DNA from: a virus
Reading direction: 5' to 3' (one strand)
DNA length: 31,860 nucleotides
Virus record (IMG/VR): IMGVR_UViG_3300046170_000547
Coordinates: 1-31,860 of that record
The position numbers were made by a program, and so were the translations under genes. Under the pieces are notes generated by a model, which saw nothing but the letters and a program-made list of their open reading frames with translations, was not told the origin of the DNA and did not search any database. Below, piece after piece: positions 1-6,754 of the stretch (positions are counted from its first letter, which is position 1; every line of letters starts with the position of its first letter).

Positions 1-289
1 CGGTATCGATCTCTTCTGATTTTTCTTTGTGCATGTCATGTGCTTGAACGATGTATGCCAAAGCATCATCGTAACTATCTTCTTTAAATTTGTGTGTGGC
101 TCTAATTAATTTTGCTTGAGCATAAAGTAATGGAACTTGCCATCCTTCGATTGGTGCGATTAAATGTTTGTCCAAGATTATGGACCATGAAGAAGCAATC
201 TTATTCATATTCTCTTCGAATGATCCATATTGATCTTGTCTGGAACTTTCTAGTTCCTCCAGGCGGTTATGAAGTTTTTTTCTTGGCAT
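1..289 (-). CDS. Phage protein of the DUF6378-like type, C-terminus cut by window edge
   Basis: The start codon at 289-287 opens a frame that runs off the left edge, so only the first 96 residues are seen. The visible part contains QYGSFEENMNKIASSW followed by a helical stretch and the segment ATHKFKEDSYDDALAYIVQA. This is the arrangement I associate with the small phage family DUF6378 (Y-G-x-x-x-E-N then a late D-S-x-x-D-A-x-x-Y); function is unknown. It overlaps the end of the upstream 58-aa gene by 23 bp and is the most distal gene of the leftward early operon. The family call is from remembered pattern, not a search. Confidence 0.6.
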   Translation of the reverse strand, partial: MPRKKLHNRLEELESSRQDQYGSFEENMNKIASSWSIILDKHLIAPIEGWQVPLLYAQAKLIRATHKFKEDSYDDALAYIVQAHDMHKEKSEEIDT

Positions 290-443
290 CCTTACCTTTA
301 AAATCCTCATGACCTCTTTGAACATAAAACTCAACAGTCTTTGACATACTTATCGGTAGCTCAAATCTTTTTTGAGAAAGCTCTTCAAGTAACTGATAAG
401 TCTTGATGTTGATTGCAACTGATTTGAATTTATCTGGGTCCAT
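267..443 (-). CDS. Small protein, possible ribbon-helix-helix type
   Basis: This 58-residue frame starts at 443 (MDPDKFKSVAINIKTYQLL) and ends at 267. The N-terminal segment KSVAINIKTYQLLEELSQKR looks like the beta strand plus first helix of a ribbon-helix-helix (Arc/CopG-like) DNA-binding protein, followed by a second helix MSKTVEFYVQRG. The C-terminus is lysine-rich. It lies 2 bp after the 446-730 gene and overlaps the next gene, so it belongs to the leftward early operon. A regulatory role would fit but is inferred only from this short pattern. Confidence 0.6.
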   Translation of the reverse strand: MDPDKFKSVAINIKTYQLLEELSQKRFELPISMSKTVEFYVQRGHEDFKGKDAKKKTS

Positions 444-445
444 CT

Positions 446-730
446 TTAAGCCTCCAACTCACTTGGGTTGAAGCTTGTATCAGCAGCTCCACCACCATTA
501 GCTTCATCGGCTAGTTCAACTCTGTAAAAGGTATAAAATTCTGTACCTTCAGCCATCTTGCCTTTGCCGCTAGCTTTTTGTTTGTAAGCTCCGAAACGAT
601 GCTTAACTCCATCAACAACAATAGTTCCTGACATATCGTATGACTGTGGAGATTTTTTATTTGTTGCTATAAAAGCAGCTCCAAGATCTGGTCTGTCTTT
701 TTTAGCTTCTGTATTAAAATCATCTGACAT
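446..730 (-). CDS. Hypothetical early protein, possible small beta-barrel or ssDNA-binding-like protein
   Basis: This 94-aa protein starts with ATG overlapping the stop of the annealing-protein gene (TAATG), and AAAGGAG lies upstream within that gene's end. The core reads G-A-A-F-I-A-T-N-K-K, then Y-D-M-S-G-T-I-V-V-D-G-V-K-H-R-F-G-A-Y-K-Q-K, then a Gly/Lys-rich turn and EFYTFYRVEL. This strand-turn-strand pattern (N-K-K...G-x-I-x-V-x-G...K) resembles small phage proteins often encoded beside recombination genes. I cannot assign a family with certainty. Being between an annealase and an RHH-like gene suggests a part in DNA recombination or replication. The last 15 residues are acidic, as in many ssDNA-binding proteins. 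Confidence 0.65.
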   Translation of the reverse strand: MSDDFNTEAKKDRPDLGAAFIATNKKSPQSYDMSGTIVVDGVKHRFGAYKQKASGKGKMAEGTEFYTFYRVELADEANGGGAADTSFNPSELEA

Positions 731-1311
731 TAAATAACTCCTTTGGTTTGCAGATTGGTTTTGTGTACTTGGAAATCTTCCATAAAGGTGGTGTAGGCAA
801 TCGGATTTTTAATCTTCAGATCTCCTAACATTGCTTTATTTTTAGACAACCATTCTTGATAAGATCCTTTGTGAGACACAGCTTCTAATTCTTTTAAAGC
901 TGTTTGGATCTTTTTGTCTTGCTGCACTATTGCAGCTGAAACTTCTTCAGCAGATGCAATTCCATCTGAAATAAAGCCTAGGAATGCAAGAGCTCTACCA
1001 GTAGCAGAGGTTTCGCAATTCTCTAAAGCGGAAGTTTGATTTATTTTTGATGCTGCTCTTTTCTCTTCAGCATGACCAGTAGATACATGAACACCATCAA
1101 TATAAATATCCGATGACATCACTACTGTATTTACATCGATACTTACTATTTTAGTTACAATATCTAATGCAGTTCCAAGAACTCTTCTTGCAACAGCTAC
1201 TCTTAATGCAACAGTAGCATAGCTTTTTCCATGTATTGGGATTGTTTGTCCATCTAATGATTTTTTAAATTCATTAACAGCCTGGACTAGCTTATCTTTT
1301 ATATCAGCCAT
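730..1311 (-). CDS. ERF/Rad52-like single-strand DNA annealing protein
   Basis: This 193-aa protein probably pairs complementary single strands during phage recombination, working with the exonuclease encoded just upstream. Residues 93-113 contain TSALENCETSATGRALAFLG, close to the 'ETSAxGRALA' signature of ERF-type and Rad52-superfamily phage annealases. The N-terminal half has the expected strand-rich pattern (YATVALRVAVARRVLG...IVTKIVSIDV) and the C-terminal third is charged and helical, as in annealases with a variable tail. The start is fixed by a strong ribosome binding site (AGGAGGAATAACTAT directly before ATG). It overlaps a 40-aa membrane-protein gene upstream and shares TAATG with the next gene downstream. 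The call is by motif and context. Confidence 0.8.
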   Translation of the reverse strand: MADIKDKLVQAVNEFKKSLDGQTIPIHGKSYATVALRVAVARRVLGTALDIVTKIVSIDVNTVVMSSDIYIDGVHVSTGHAEEKRAASKINQTSALENCETSATGRALAFLGFISDGIASAEEVSAAIVQQDKKIQTALKELEAVSHKGSYQEWLSKNKAMLGDLKIKNPIAYTTFMEDFQVHKTNLQTKGVI

Positions 1312-1421
1312 ATAGTTATTCCTCCTACGATTAAAATAAAGAGAGCCGATAAAATTCTTCTCTTTACTTGTTGCTTATGTTGGTCCAATTTTCTTTGGAT
1401 ATAAAATTCTTCTAACTTCAT
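1299..1421 (-). CDS. Small single-pass membrane protein (40 aa)
   Basis: The frame begins at 1421, where ATGA couples it to the stop of the exonuclease gene, and ends at 1299 inside the annealase start region. The sequence is MKLEEFYIQRKLDQHKQQVK followed by a basic pair and the hydrophobic segment LSALFILIVGGITIWLI, one predicted transmembrane helix at the extreme C-terminus. The amphipathic, charged N-terminus would lie in the cytoplasm. The tight start/stop coupling on both sides supports translation. Function is unknown; a membrane peptide inside a recombination operon could modify the host nuclease or membrane, but nothing here proves it. Confidence 0.6.
   Translation of the reverse strand: MKLEEFYIQRKLDQHKQQVKRRILSALFILIVGGITIWLI
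1312..1326 (-). promoter_or_regulatory. Strong ribosome binding site of the annealase gene
   Basis: AGGAGGAATAACTAT lies immediately upstream of the ATG at 1311. The same 15 bases occur before the gene at 4792 in the other early operon. Confidence 0.8.
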
Positions 1422-2497
1422 GATAGCTTCCATAACAGTTTAGCTTCTTTTAATAATTCTGGTGGCATTCCATTCCAAGCAAATGGATGGTCTAGGTTCA
1501 TATCCATCAAAGATGCTGCTCCTTCAATAATTTCTTCTCTAGTGTAATCTTGATATAAAGTTAGGATCTGTTCTCTTCTTCTAAAAGTATTAAACATTAT
1601 TTGTAAATTCTTTTTCATTCCATCAACTGTTAAATGATGACAGTTGGTACTATCAAAAATAGTGTAACCAGATTTTGTTGCATAAAGTAAATATGCTGGA
1701 ACTTTAAAATTAAAGTGAGCTGCGTATGTTGCCACCTGGCAAACATGATTAAAACTAGCGGTAGCTGGTACGGAGGAAACAAGAAAACTCCTAGATCCAT
1801 CCTTTTTAACTTTACCTAATCGGCTCCACTTGGTTTTTAGCTCAATAATCTTATGAGGAAAGGCATCCACTTGGGATGTCGGATTAGTCTCTGTGAGAGG
1901 TGTACCGAACTCATGACTATTGATACCAAAATCAAAATCAATTCTACCAACTGTTGGTAACAACGGAGAAGAAAAACCTTCCAGTTGATCGATTGATATT
2001 TGTCTTTCGCAAGTTACAGGACTTGCTACCGCTAGTTCTTTTAATCCAGATAAAGCATTATTAATTACTTCTGGAATTTCTTCTAAATATTTTTGCTTCT
2101 TGTCGCTATCCTTCTCATCATTAGGAACATACTCTTTTAATTTTTCTATCTCCTCCTGGAGAGCTGCATCTTTTGTAATTTTTTCATTTGTTGTTGGAGC
2201 AACTTTTTTCTTAACTGGATGTAATTTATAAATTGTATCTGCGTAAATTCTTTGAAGAACTTCTCCAACAATTTTTCCAGCTTCCATAGCTGCATTAGAT
2301 GGAAGTAATTCTCTTCTCATCTTCTGGTCCATAAATACATACTTGAATAACCAAGCTGCATCTGGAATAGCAAATTGTGTTGGGGAGTAATGATTGATTT
2401 TTAATTTTCTTGCAAAGGTTGGTAATGTTTTTTCTAAAGCTTCTGCTAAAGGATCTGAAACTGGTTGTGTGTTTTGTATGTTTGATTTTATTATCAT
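1418..2497 (-). CDS. PD-(D/E)XK (RecB/Cas4-like) exonuclease
   Basis: This 359-aa protein carries the PD-(D/E)XK nuclease signature: GRIDFDF with D187, IIELKTKW with E219 and K221, and a later QVATY with Q254 and Y258, the RecB/Cas4-type QxxxY helix. An N-terminal helical part with HYSPTQF (residues 36-42) resembles the 'S-x-S' start of RecB-family nucleases. No Cys cluster for a 4Fe-4S site is evident in the C-terminal part, which argues against a true Cas4. The natural role is 5'-3' resection feeding the neighbouring annealase. The gene is the first of the leftward recombination operon and lies downstream of the 21-bp element at 2538-2558. It ends in an ATGA overlap with the 40-aa membrane protein. 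Confidence 0.8.
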   Translation of the reverse strand: MIIKSNIQNTQPVSDPLAEALEKTLPTFARKLKINHYSPTQFAIPDAAWLFKYVFMDQKMRRELLPSNAAMEAGKIVGEVLQRIYADTIYKLHPVKKKVAPTTNEKITKDAALQEEIEKLKEYVPNDEKDSDKKQKYLEEIPEVINNALSGLKELAVASPVTCERQISIDQLEGFSSPLLPTVGRIDFDFGINSHEFGTPLTETNPTSQVDAFPHKIIELKTKWSRLGKVKKDGSRSFLVSSVPATASFNHVCQVATYAAHFNFKVPAYLLYATKSGYTIFDSTNCHHLTVDGMKKNLQIMFNTFRRREQILTLYQDYTREEIIEGAASLMDMNLDHPFAWNGMPPELLKEAKLLWKLS

Positions 2498-2537
2498 ATG
2501 AAAGCCTTTTAACTCTCATATTTATTATGTAAAACAG

Positions 2538-2558
2538 TTTATGCGTTTTGGATAAACT
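2538..2558 (-). promoter_or_regulatory. Operator/promoter element, left copy
   Basis: Read on the minus strand, these 21 bases are AG followed by TTTATCCAAAACGCATAAA. They are identical to 4257-4277 on the plus strand. The core is an imperfect dyad with half-sites TTTATNC. In both copies CAAAAC is followed by exactly 17 bases and then an AT-rich hexamer (here TAATAA), which could be a promoter's -10 box. The copy lies about 40 bp before the exonuclease start. It is best read as an operator overlapping a left early promoter, bound by the repressor encoded between the two copies. Confidence 0.7.
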
Positions 2559-2565
2559 TCGCTGT

Positions 2566-2856
2566 CTATTTAGACTGTTTAGTCTTTGTCGGAAAGTTCG
2601 ACACATTCGACAAATTAACACCAGTATTTACTGACTTCTTTTTATAACTGAATGGTATCCTACTTGTTTTGTTCTTCCACTCATCTAATTCTGATTTGTA
2701 AAAAACCTTTTTAAATAAAATTATTTTGTATGGAACTTTGTAAGGATGTTCATCTGCTGTGTAATAAATAAAAGTTGTTCTTGGTAATCCAATATATTTA
2801 GCTGCTCCAGCAGCTGTTGTATATTCGTTTTTGTTTTCGTCTAACTTCCAAATCAT
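2566..2856 (-). CDS. Small helix-turn-helix protein (Cro/excisionase/AlpA-like)
   Basis: This 96-aa protein starts in a TAATG overlap with the repressor stop. Residues 11-30 (EYTTAAGAAKYIGLPRTTFI) form a plausible helix-turn-helix of the MerR/excisionase type. They are followed by YYTADEHPYKVPYKIILFKKVFYKSELDEW, the short beta wing plus final helix typical of excisionase-like proteins, in which a residue pattern 'F-x-K-x-x-L-x-x-W' ends the domain. The C-terminal 35 residues are basic and Ser/Asn-rich. Co-transcription with the repressor suggests a second regulator, for example of Cro, Xis or AlpA type. No integrase is visible in the window to decide between these. Confidence 0.7.
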   Translation of the reverse strand: MIWKLDENKNEYTTAAGAAKYIGLPRTTFIYYTADEHPYKVPYKIILFKKVFYKSELDEWKNKTSRIPFSYKKKSVNTGVNLSNVSNFPTKTKQSK

Positions 2857-4224
2857 TATTTTTTACCACCAACAATTTTTAATTTTGCTCTACTATCTCT
2901 ATTAATTTTTTCTCCAATTTTTTGAAATAAATCAATTTTATGTTTTGCTTTTTCTTCATACATTTGTTGTTCAATACTTTTAGAAATTTTTTTTATATCT
3001 TCTCTTAATTTTTTTTCTTGCTCTAAAGCATATTCATAAGCTTTTTGTGCTGTCGCTTTTACTTGTGCAGCTTCTGCTTTTGTTGCTTTAATAACATCTC
3101 CAAGATCTTCTTCGTATTTATCTTTTGCATGTAATAATTTTTTTGTTTTTTCTAATTCAGCTGCAAGCATTTCTTCTCTTCTAAATAAAGCTGAATGTGG
3201 AATAGTTTTTTTCAAATCTGTTTGATCTCTTACAGCATCTGGATTTACAAGAGCTGCAACTGGTGTGATAAATTGTGGTTCAAAATTTTTTAAAATAAAT
3301 TTATTTTCTAAATCTCCAGAATATGGATCTGGGTTTATTAAATTACATTGACCTCTAACCTCTTCATATAAACCAAAATAATATCTTGTCTCTGTATCAT
3401 TTGTAAATTCAACTGGACCAACTGGAACTTCAACACCAACTACACATAATTGATTTAAAATATTATTTTCTTTATTTTCTGCTCTGTAATAAAAAGCAAT
3501 TTTATTATCGTACATTGATCCTCTTGCAGTAATTTTAATTGCTTTAATATCTTCTCTGTAAAGATCTCTTGGTACAACAACATTTTCAAAATCTTTATCT
3601 TCGATTGCATAACTAAATAATCTTCCAGGATTATAAGTATCTTCTAATTCAGTTGGTTTTAGCAAATCAACTTTTGCCCAGACTGGACACATCTTTTTAT
3701 CAAACATTAAATCAACTGGATCGCAATTAAGTTTGTCTGCATACTCTATAGCAATTTCTCTTGAGATCTCTCTACCACCGCTTACATGATGGTATAATGA
3801 AGGTGCTTTAATTCCAGTTTTTTCTGCGAATTGTCTTGCTGTATAACCAGTATTTTCGATAGCTCTACCAAGTAAAGTTCCTGGAGATGTTGTTTGGTTT
3901 GTAGTAAATTTTGTTAAATTAAATTCGTCTGTAAATTTATCCATCATCTCATGTCTTTGTCTGTCATTCTTTTTTCTCATTATGACATCTAAAGATCTTT
4001 TAAAAACAACTCCTTCTTCTCCATAAAGATGAAGTCTTTTTTGTTGTACATCTGATTGATTGAAATTTTTTTTTATAAATAAATAAGACATCTGCCATTT
4101 GTGTTCCAAGCAATCCGCCTTTAATTGTTCTTACAATTTTGTAATCGATAAGTTCAGCAACATTAGACCAATCGCCTATTTGCCTTTCTTTAATTGGATA
4201 TTTTTGAATATCAGACATTATCAT
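2856..4224 (-). CDS. XRE/S24-like phage repressor, interrupted by a +1 at an A9 run
   Basis: From about 3895 down to 3710 the translation is a clear XRE helix-turn-helix (GTLLGRAIENTGYTARQFAEKTG, IKAPSLYHHVSGGREIS, LNCDPVDLMF). Around 3520-3550 comes IKITARGSMYDNKIAFYY, which resembles the 'GxSM' start of the LexA/CI S24 domain. The tail (about 3190-2860) is a long Lys/Glu/Ala-rich coiled coil. Two overlapping frames cover the 5' end. The upstream one (from 4224, with MSDIQKYPIKERQIGDWSN) runs into A9 (T9 at 4066-4074). Removing one A joins it as FIYKKNFNQSDVQQKR to the long frame. If unshifted, translation could start at 4109 or later. The catalytic Lys of S24 is not obvious, so RecA-triggered self-cleavage is uncertain. 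The gene lies between the two operator copies. Confidence 0.7.
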
Positions 4225-4256
4225 TTATATAGTTATTCAACCTGGAAAAGTAAAGG

Positions 4257-4277
4257 AGTTTATCCAAAACGCATAAA
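4257..4277 (+). promoter_or_regulatory. Operator/promoter element, right copy
   Basis: This is the plus-strand copy of the 21-bp element at 2538-2558, located 40 bp before the first gene of the rightward operon. CAAAAC is followed by 17 bases and TATCTA. The surrounding gap 4225-4316 contains no gene of its own. It also contains GGAG just before the element and TTGACT after it. Confidence 0.7.
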
Positions 4278-4316
4278 TTTAGTTGACTATCTATTTCAAC
4301 AGATTATTGAGGTTAA

Positions 4317-4820
4317 ATGGCTAGAAAAGAGCAATATCCAGGTGTTTTAAAGACACCATACTCAATATGGCATAGAAACCAACATAATGGCATAGCTTAT
4401 TCGGATATTGATAAAATTTCTCAATGTCCAGCATGTGGAAAAGCCTTATTTTTAGCCGATTTAATCTTCAATGCTAATAATCAGTTTAAAACAAAGCCTT
4501 TTTATACAAAGCGGATCTATTTAGAAATTGCAACAGCTCTACAAATACCTTTTTTTGAGCTCTATTATACAACTGTCGGTAAAGCAGATAATGGTCCATT
4601 AGAGAGCCTCTCTGTTCGAAGAATAGCTCCATCTAAAGGAGATCTACAACACATCGATTTAGATAAGTGGTTACAATATTTAGAATTTAAGGTCCAGGAA
4701 CACATCAAGGTTTGCCAATCAAAAGATTACTTACTCAAAAGAATTACTGAAGATAACGAACATAATAAAAATTTTGTAAGGAGGAATAACTATGTCAAAG
4801 TTTTATCTAACAGATCCTAA
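4317..4820 (+). CDS. Conserved phage protein with CPxCG motif
   Basis: The 167-aa protein begins MARKEQYPGVLKTPYSIWHR and continues with HNGIAYSDIDKISQCPACGKALFLADLIF. I recognise this arrangement (PGV..TPYS.WHR..H.GIAY.DID....CP.C...LF.AD) from conserved hypothetical proteins of several phages. The two Cys of CPACG could be half of a zinc site, although no second pair is obvious. The C-terminal segment HIDLDKWLQYLEFKVQEH is helical. Function is unknown. It is the first gene of the rightward early operon, directly under the operator-like element, and its end overlaps the next gene by 29 bp. TTGAGGTTA before the start is only a weak ribosome binding site. Confidence 0.75.
   Translation: MARKEQYPGVLKTPYSIWHRNQHNGIAYSDIDKISQCPACGKALFLADLIFNANNQFKTKPFYTKRIYLEIATALQIPFFELYYTTVGKADNGPLESLSVRRIAPSKGDLQHIDLDKWLQYLEFKVQEHIKVCQSKDYLLKRITEDNEHNKNFVRRNNYVKVLSNRS
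4779..4793 (+). promoter_or_regulatory. Strong ribosome binding site
   Basis: AGGAGGAATAACTAT precedes and runs into the ATG at 4792, which decides that start although it lies inside the end of the preceding gene. It matches the annealase leader on the other strand. Confidence 0.75.
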
Positions 4821-5298
4821 TATTATTAATGCAGCATTGACTGATAAAGAATTTAGAATTTATCACTATTGCTGTTCAAACTATAATGTTCAAAAAAGAT
4901 CTGCCTATATTAGAATTGTAGATATAGCTGGTCTATTCCAATTATCTAAAAAAGAAGTTGAAGAGCTGCTAATTAAATTAAGTCAAATTAAAGTCAACGA
5001 TTTGCCATTAATAAGTATGAAGCAAGAGAAGTATATTTCTTTTGACATGCCAAGCCATAAAAAATTTATAGAAAGTCTAGGATTTAAAAAATATTCCAAT
5101 CAAGGTTTTAGAACTTTAAATGGTCATTTCAAACAGATCAAAGATGCTGAACAAATTAAAATCAGAAGTTATCTATATCCAAACTTGGACCAATGGGAAC
5201 TCCTGGAGAAGTTAGAAGGTTTGCCAACAGAAGAATTTAATAAAGTTAAACCAGAGCAATTACAATATCCTTGGATCTTAAAAAAATGTCAAAGATAG
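4792..5298 (+). CDS. Hypothetical early protein, possible winged-helix
   Basis: This is a 168-aa soluble protein with no family I can name. The N-terminal half (LTDKEFRIYHYCCSNYNVQKRSAYIRIVDIAGLFQLSKKEVEELLIKL) has the helix-helix-recognition-helix order seen in winged-helix domains of phage replication or regulatory proteins. It begins with the 'LT-x-x-E-x-R-x-Y' pattern typical of such domains. The rest (SFDMPSHKKFIESLGFKKYS...) is mixed and charged. Translation is probably high because of the strong ribosome binding site. The stop overlaps the start of the following gene. A DNA-binding role in early regulation or replication is an inference. Confidence 0.6.
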   Translation: MSKFYLTDPNIINAALTDKEFRIYHYCCSNYNVQKRSAYIRIVDIAGLFQLSKKEVEELLIKLSQIKVNDLPLISMKQEKYISFDMPSHKKFIESLGFKKYSNQGFRTLNGHFKQIKDAEQIKIRSYLYPNLDQWELLEKLEGLPTEEFNKVKPEQLQYPWILKKCQR

Positions 5299-5745
5299 AG
5301 CATGAGATAAACCAATACTTATATGTAAGAAGTAATATTATTAATATTCTTGCAGATGCTGCTATTGCAGAAAGATTTATAAGAGCTCCAAATAATAGAA
5401 GATGTCCTAGTATGTATCAAATGCTTAGAAACTTATTATGATAAAAAAGACTGGGGTTATCATGCAGAGCCTAAATTAAAATTAAGAGGTACTCCAAAGC
5501 AAATGCAAAATTATGATACAGCAATAGATCTATTGTTGATGATTGAAACAGATATATCAGATGATCCAGTATTGATGCGTAAGATCTCCTGGATGAGAGC
5601 TAACAGAAATAAATGGACAGTCATTGGAAAGTATTTTGGTATTCATAGAACAAGTGTAAAGAGAATGTATGACAAAGTATTAGATAAGCTATCAAATAAA
5701 GTTATTACTCAAAGTGTTGACATACTAATCAAAAAGTTTAGTTAA
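5286..5745 (+). CDS. DUF6362-like HTH protein, single frameshift near 5427
   Basis: Frame one (MSKIEHEINQYLYVRSN...RCPSMYQML) continues in the next frame as ETYYDKKDWGYHAEPKLKLRGTP...DPVLMRKISWMRANRNKWTVIGKYFGIHRTSVKRMYDKVLDKL if one base (the A at about 5427) is removed. The joined 152-aa protein has the layout of the phage DUF6362 group: an N-terminal helix, a middle 'P-T-x-x-Q' linker, then W-x-R-A-x-x-x-x-W-x-x-I-G-x-x-x-G-x-x-R-x-x-V, a helix-turn-helix. These are thought to be DNA-binding; the function is unproven. It overlaps the upstream gene and is the last gene before the terminator at 5839. Confidence 0.65.
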
Positions 5746-5838
5746 TTAACTTATCCTCAAATATTTTTATAAAATAAATCACATAAGACAAAATATTAAA
5801 ACATCATAGTTGCAAAGTTATCTTGGAGCTGTAAAATA

Positions 5839-5904
5839 ATAGTAACTGCTTTCAAACAGAATAATAGAAGCTGTTGGAACTATTTTTTTTTCTCTTTTTT
5901 TTTT
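5839..5904 (+). terminator. Rho-independent terminator of the rightward early operon
   Basis: ATAGT at 5839-5843 pairs with ACTAT at 5879-5883. Inside, AACTGC (5844-5849) pairs with GCTGTT (5870-5875) with one mismatch, and a 3-base bulge lies between the two stems. Nine T follow (5883-5891) and then a second T run to 5904. The stem is imperfect but the position between two operons fits. Confidence 0.6.
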
Positions 5905-5923
5905 CAATCAATAATTAGCAACA

Positions 5924-6139
5924 ATGAAATTCAAACTGCCTTGCGAAACATTAACGAAACAAGGTAAGAGACCTTGTAGAGCTCCTGGAATAGTAATGAA
6001 GAATGGTAGAATACGATGCAAAGTGCATGGTGGTTATTCTACTGGACCAAAGACTAAAGAAGGTAAGGCAAGATCTGCCAATAATATTATTAAATATAAT
6101 GACCAAAGAGCTAGTAATAAACGACAAATTAACGAATAA
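5924..6139 (+). CDS. Small HGGxSTGPKT-motif phage protein
   Basis: The 71-aa protein reads KLPCETLTKQGKRPCRAPG...GRIRCKVHGGYSTGPKTKEGKAR. The 'CKVHGG-x-STGPKT-x-EG' core is a well-known feature of short phage proteins encoded beside terminase genes. The Cys and His residues (C6, C18, C32, H35) could bind one metal ion. Its function is not established. It lies at the start of the packaging module after the terminator and overlaps the small terminase gene by 41 bp. Confidence 0.75.
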   Translation: MKFKLPCETLTKQGKRPCRAPGIVMKNGRIRCKVHGGYSTGPKTKEGKARSANNIIKYNDQRASNKRQINE

Positions 6140-6524
6140 GATTTGTACAGAATTAATGAATGGCATTCCTCTTGCTAGACTTGCAAGACAAAAGGATATG
6201 CCAAGCTTAACCAGAATTTATAAAGAGATTACAAACAACAAATCCTTTCTTGAAAGAATAAACGAAGCAAGAAGAATTGGTGCTCAAACTTATATTGAGA
6301 ATGCAATGGATGAGTTGGAACATGCAGACAATCGAAACATTATGATTGTTAGAGAGAAGGTAGGATTAGCCAAGTGGTTAGCTTCTAAACTAATTCCAGT
6401 TTATGGAGACAGACAAGAAGTTAAGACTGATACAACGATTGAGATCAAGTGGTCAACAGATAATAAAGAAGTAGTTGATGTAACTCCAGATGATGTAGAG
6501 GTCGGTATTATAAAGGACAAGTAA
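6099..6524 (+). CDS. Terminase small subunit-like protein
   Basis: I place the start at 6099 (MTKELVINDKLTNKICTEL) because the upstream part of the open frame is a shadow of the HGG gene. This gives 141 aa. The N-terminus has an HTH pattern (KICTELMNGIPLARLARQKDMPSLTRIYKEI) as in Sf6 gp1-like small terminases. Then come a central helix (FLERINEARRIGAQTYIENAMDELEHAD) and the family-like AKWLASKLIPVYGDRQEV. The small subunit recognises the packaging site and hands DNA to the large subunit. Position just before the large terminase agrees. The C-terminal tail is acidic. The exact start remains open because the ribosome binding site is weak. Confidence 0.8.
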   Translation: MTKELVINDKLTNKICTELMNGIPLARLARQKDMPSLTRIYKEITNNKSFLERINEARRIGAQTYIENAMDELEHADNRNIMIVREKVGLAKWLASKLIPVYGDRQEVKTDTTIEIKWSTDNKEVVDVTPDDVEVGIIKDK

Positions 6525-6754
6525 AGTTACCTCTTGCGTCATGAGGTTTGGTTATAAGAAAGTAATTCACTTATATTCACTACCTTGCTTAAATTAATTA
6601 AGTAATTACTGGCTAGAGTAGTTGACTGTCCATCAATTATTAATGTTTTCTCCAGGAAAAGCTTTTTAGTTTCCGTAGAAATGGACCACACCACAAAAAT
6701 GGTACTGCGTATTTAATACATATAATCATAGGTAAGACACTTAAACACATTTAG
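6525..6754 (+). other. 230-bp stretch with no clear gene inside the packaging module
   Basis: I see no convincing ATG-started frame here. A short inverted repeat ACCTC-N9-GAGGT occurs at 6530-6548. The minus strand has an open stretch of roughly 55 codons without an ATG (about 6540-6710), and the plus strand a shorter one. The gap could hold the packaging recognition site, a promoter, or a decayed gene. Confidence 0.4.

Noticed and set aside
112-312. Plus-strand open frame of 66 codons
   Set aside because: It is antisense to two overlapping minus-strand genes (1-289 and 267-443) with better protein-like sequence and coupling.
1418-2497. Cas4 identity of the nuclease
   Set aside because: No Cys cluster for an iron-sulphur centre and no other CRISPR gene; a phage RecB-type exonuclease fits better.
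2572-2585. AGACT-GTTT-AGTCT hairpin at the end of the small HTH gene
   Set aside because: The stem is only 5 bp, AT-rich and without a T run, so I do not call a terminator.
2295-2621. Minus-strand frame of 108 codons
   Set aside because: It overlaps the start of the exonuclease and the operator region; its sequence is low in protein-like pattern and it is a shadow.
4281-4316. TTGACT with TATTGA as a consensus-like promoter before 4317
   Set aside because: The predicted transcription start would fall at or after the ATG, so the element at 4257-4277 is a better control site.
4099-4350. Plus-strand frame of 83 codons
   Set aside because: It is antisense to the repressor 5' end and crosses the operator; no family pattern.
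5951-6166. Minus-strand frame of 71 codons
   Set aside because: Antisense to the HGG protein gene.
6525-6754. tRNA or attachment site in the gap
   Set aside because: I could not fold a cloverleaf on either strand and see no repeat with another part of the window.
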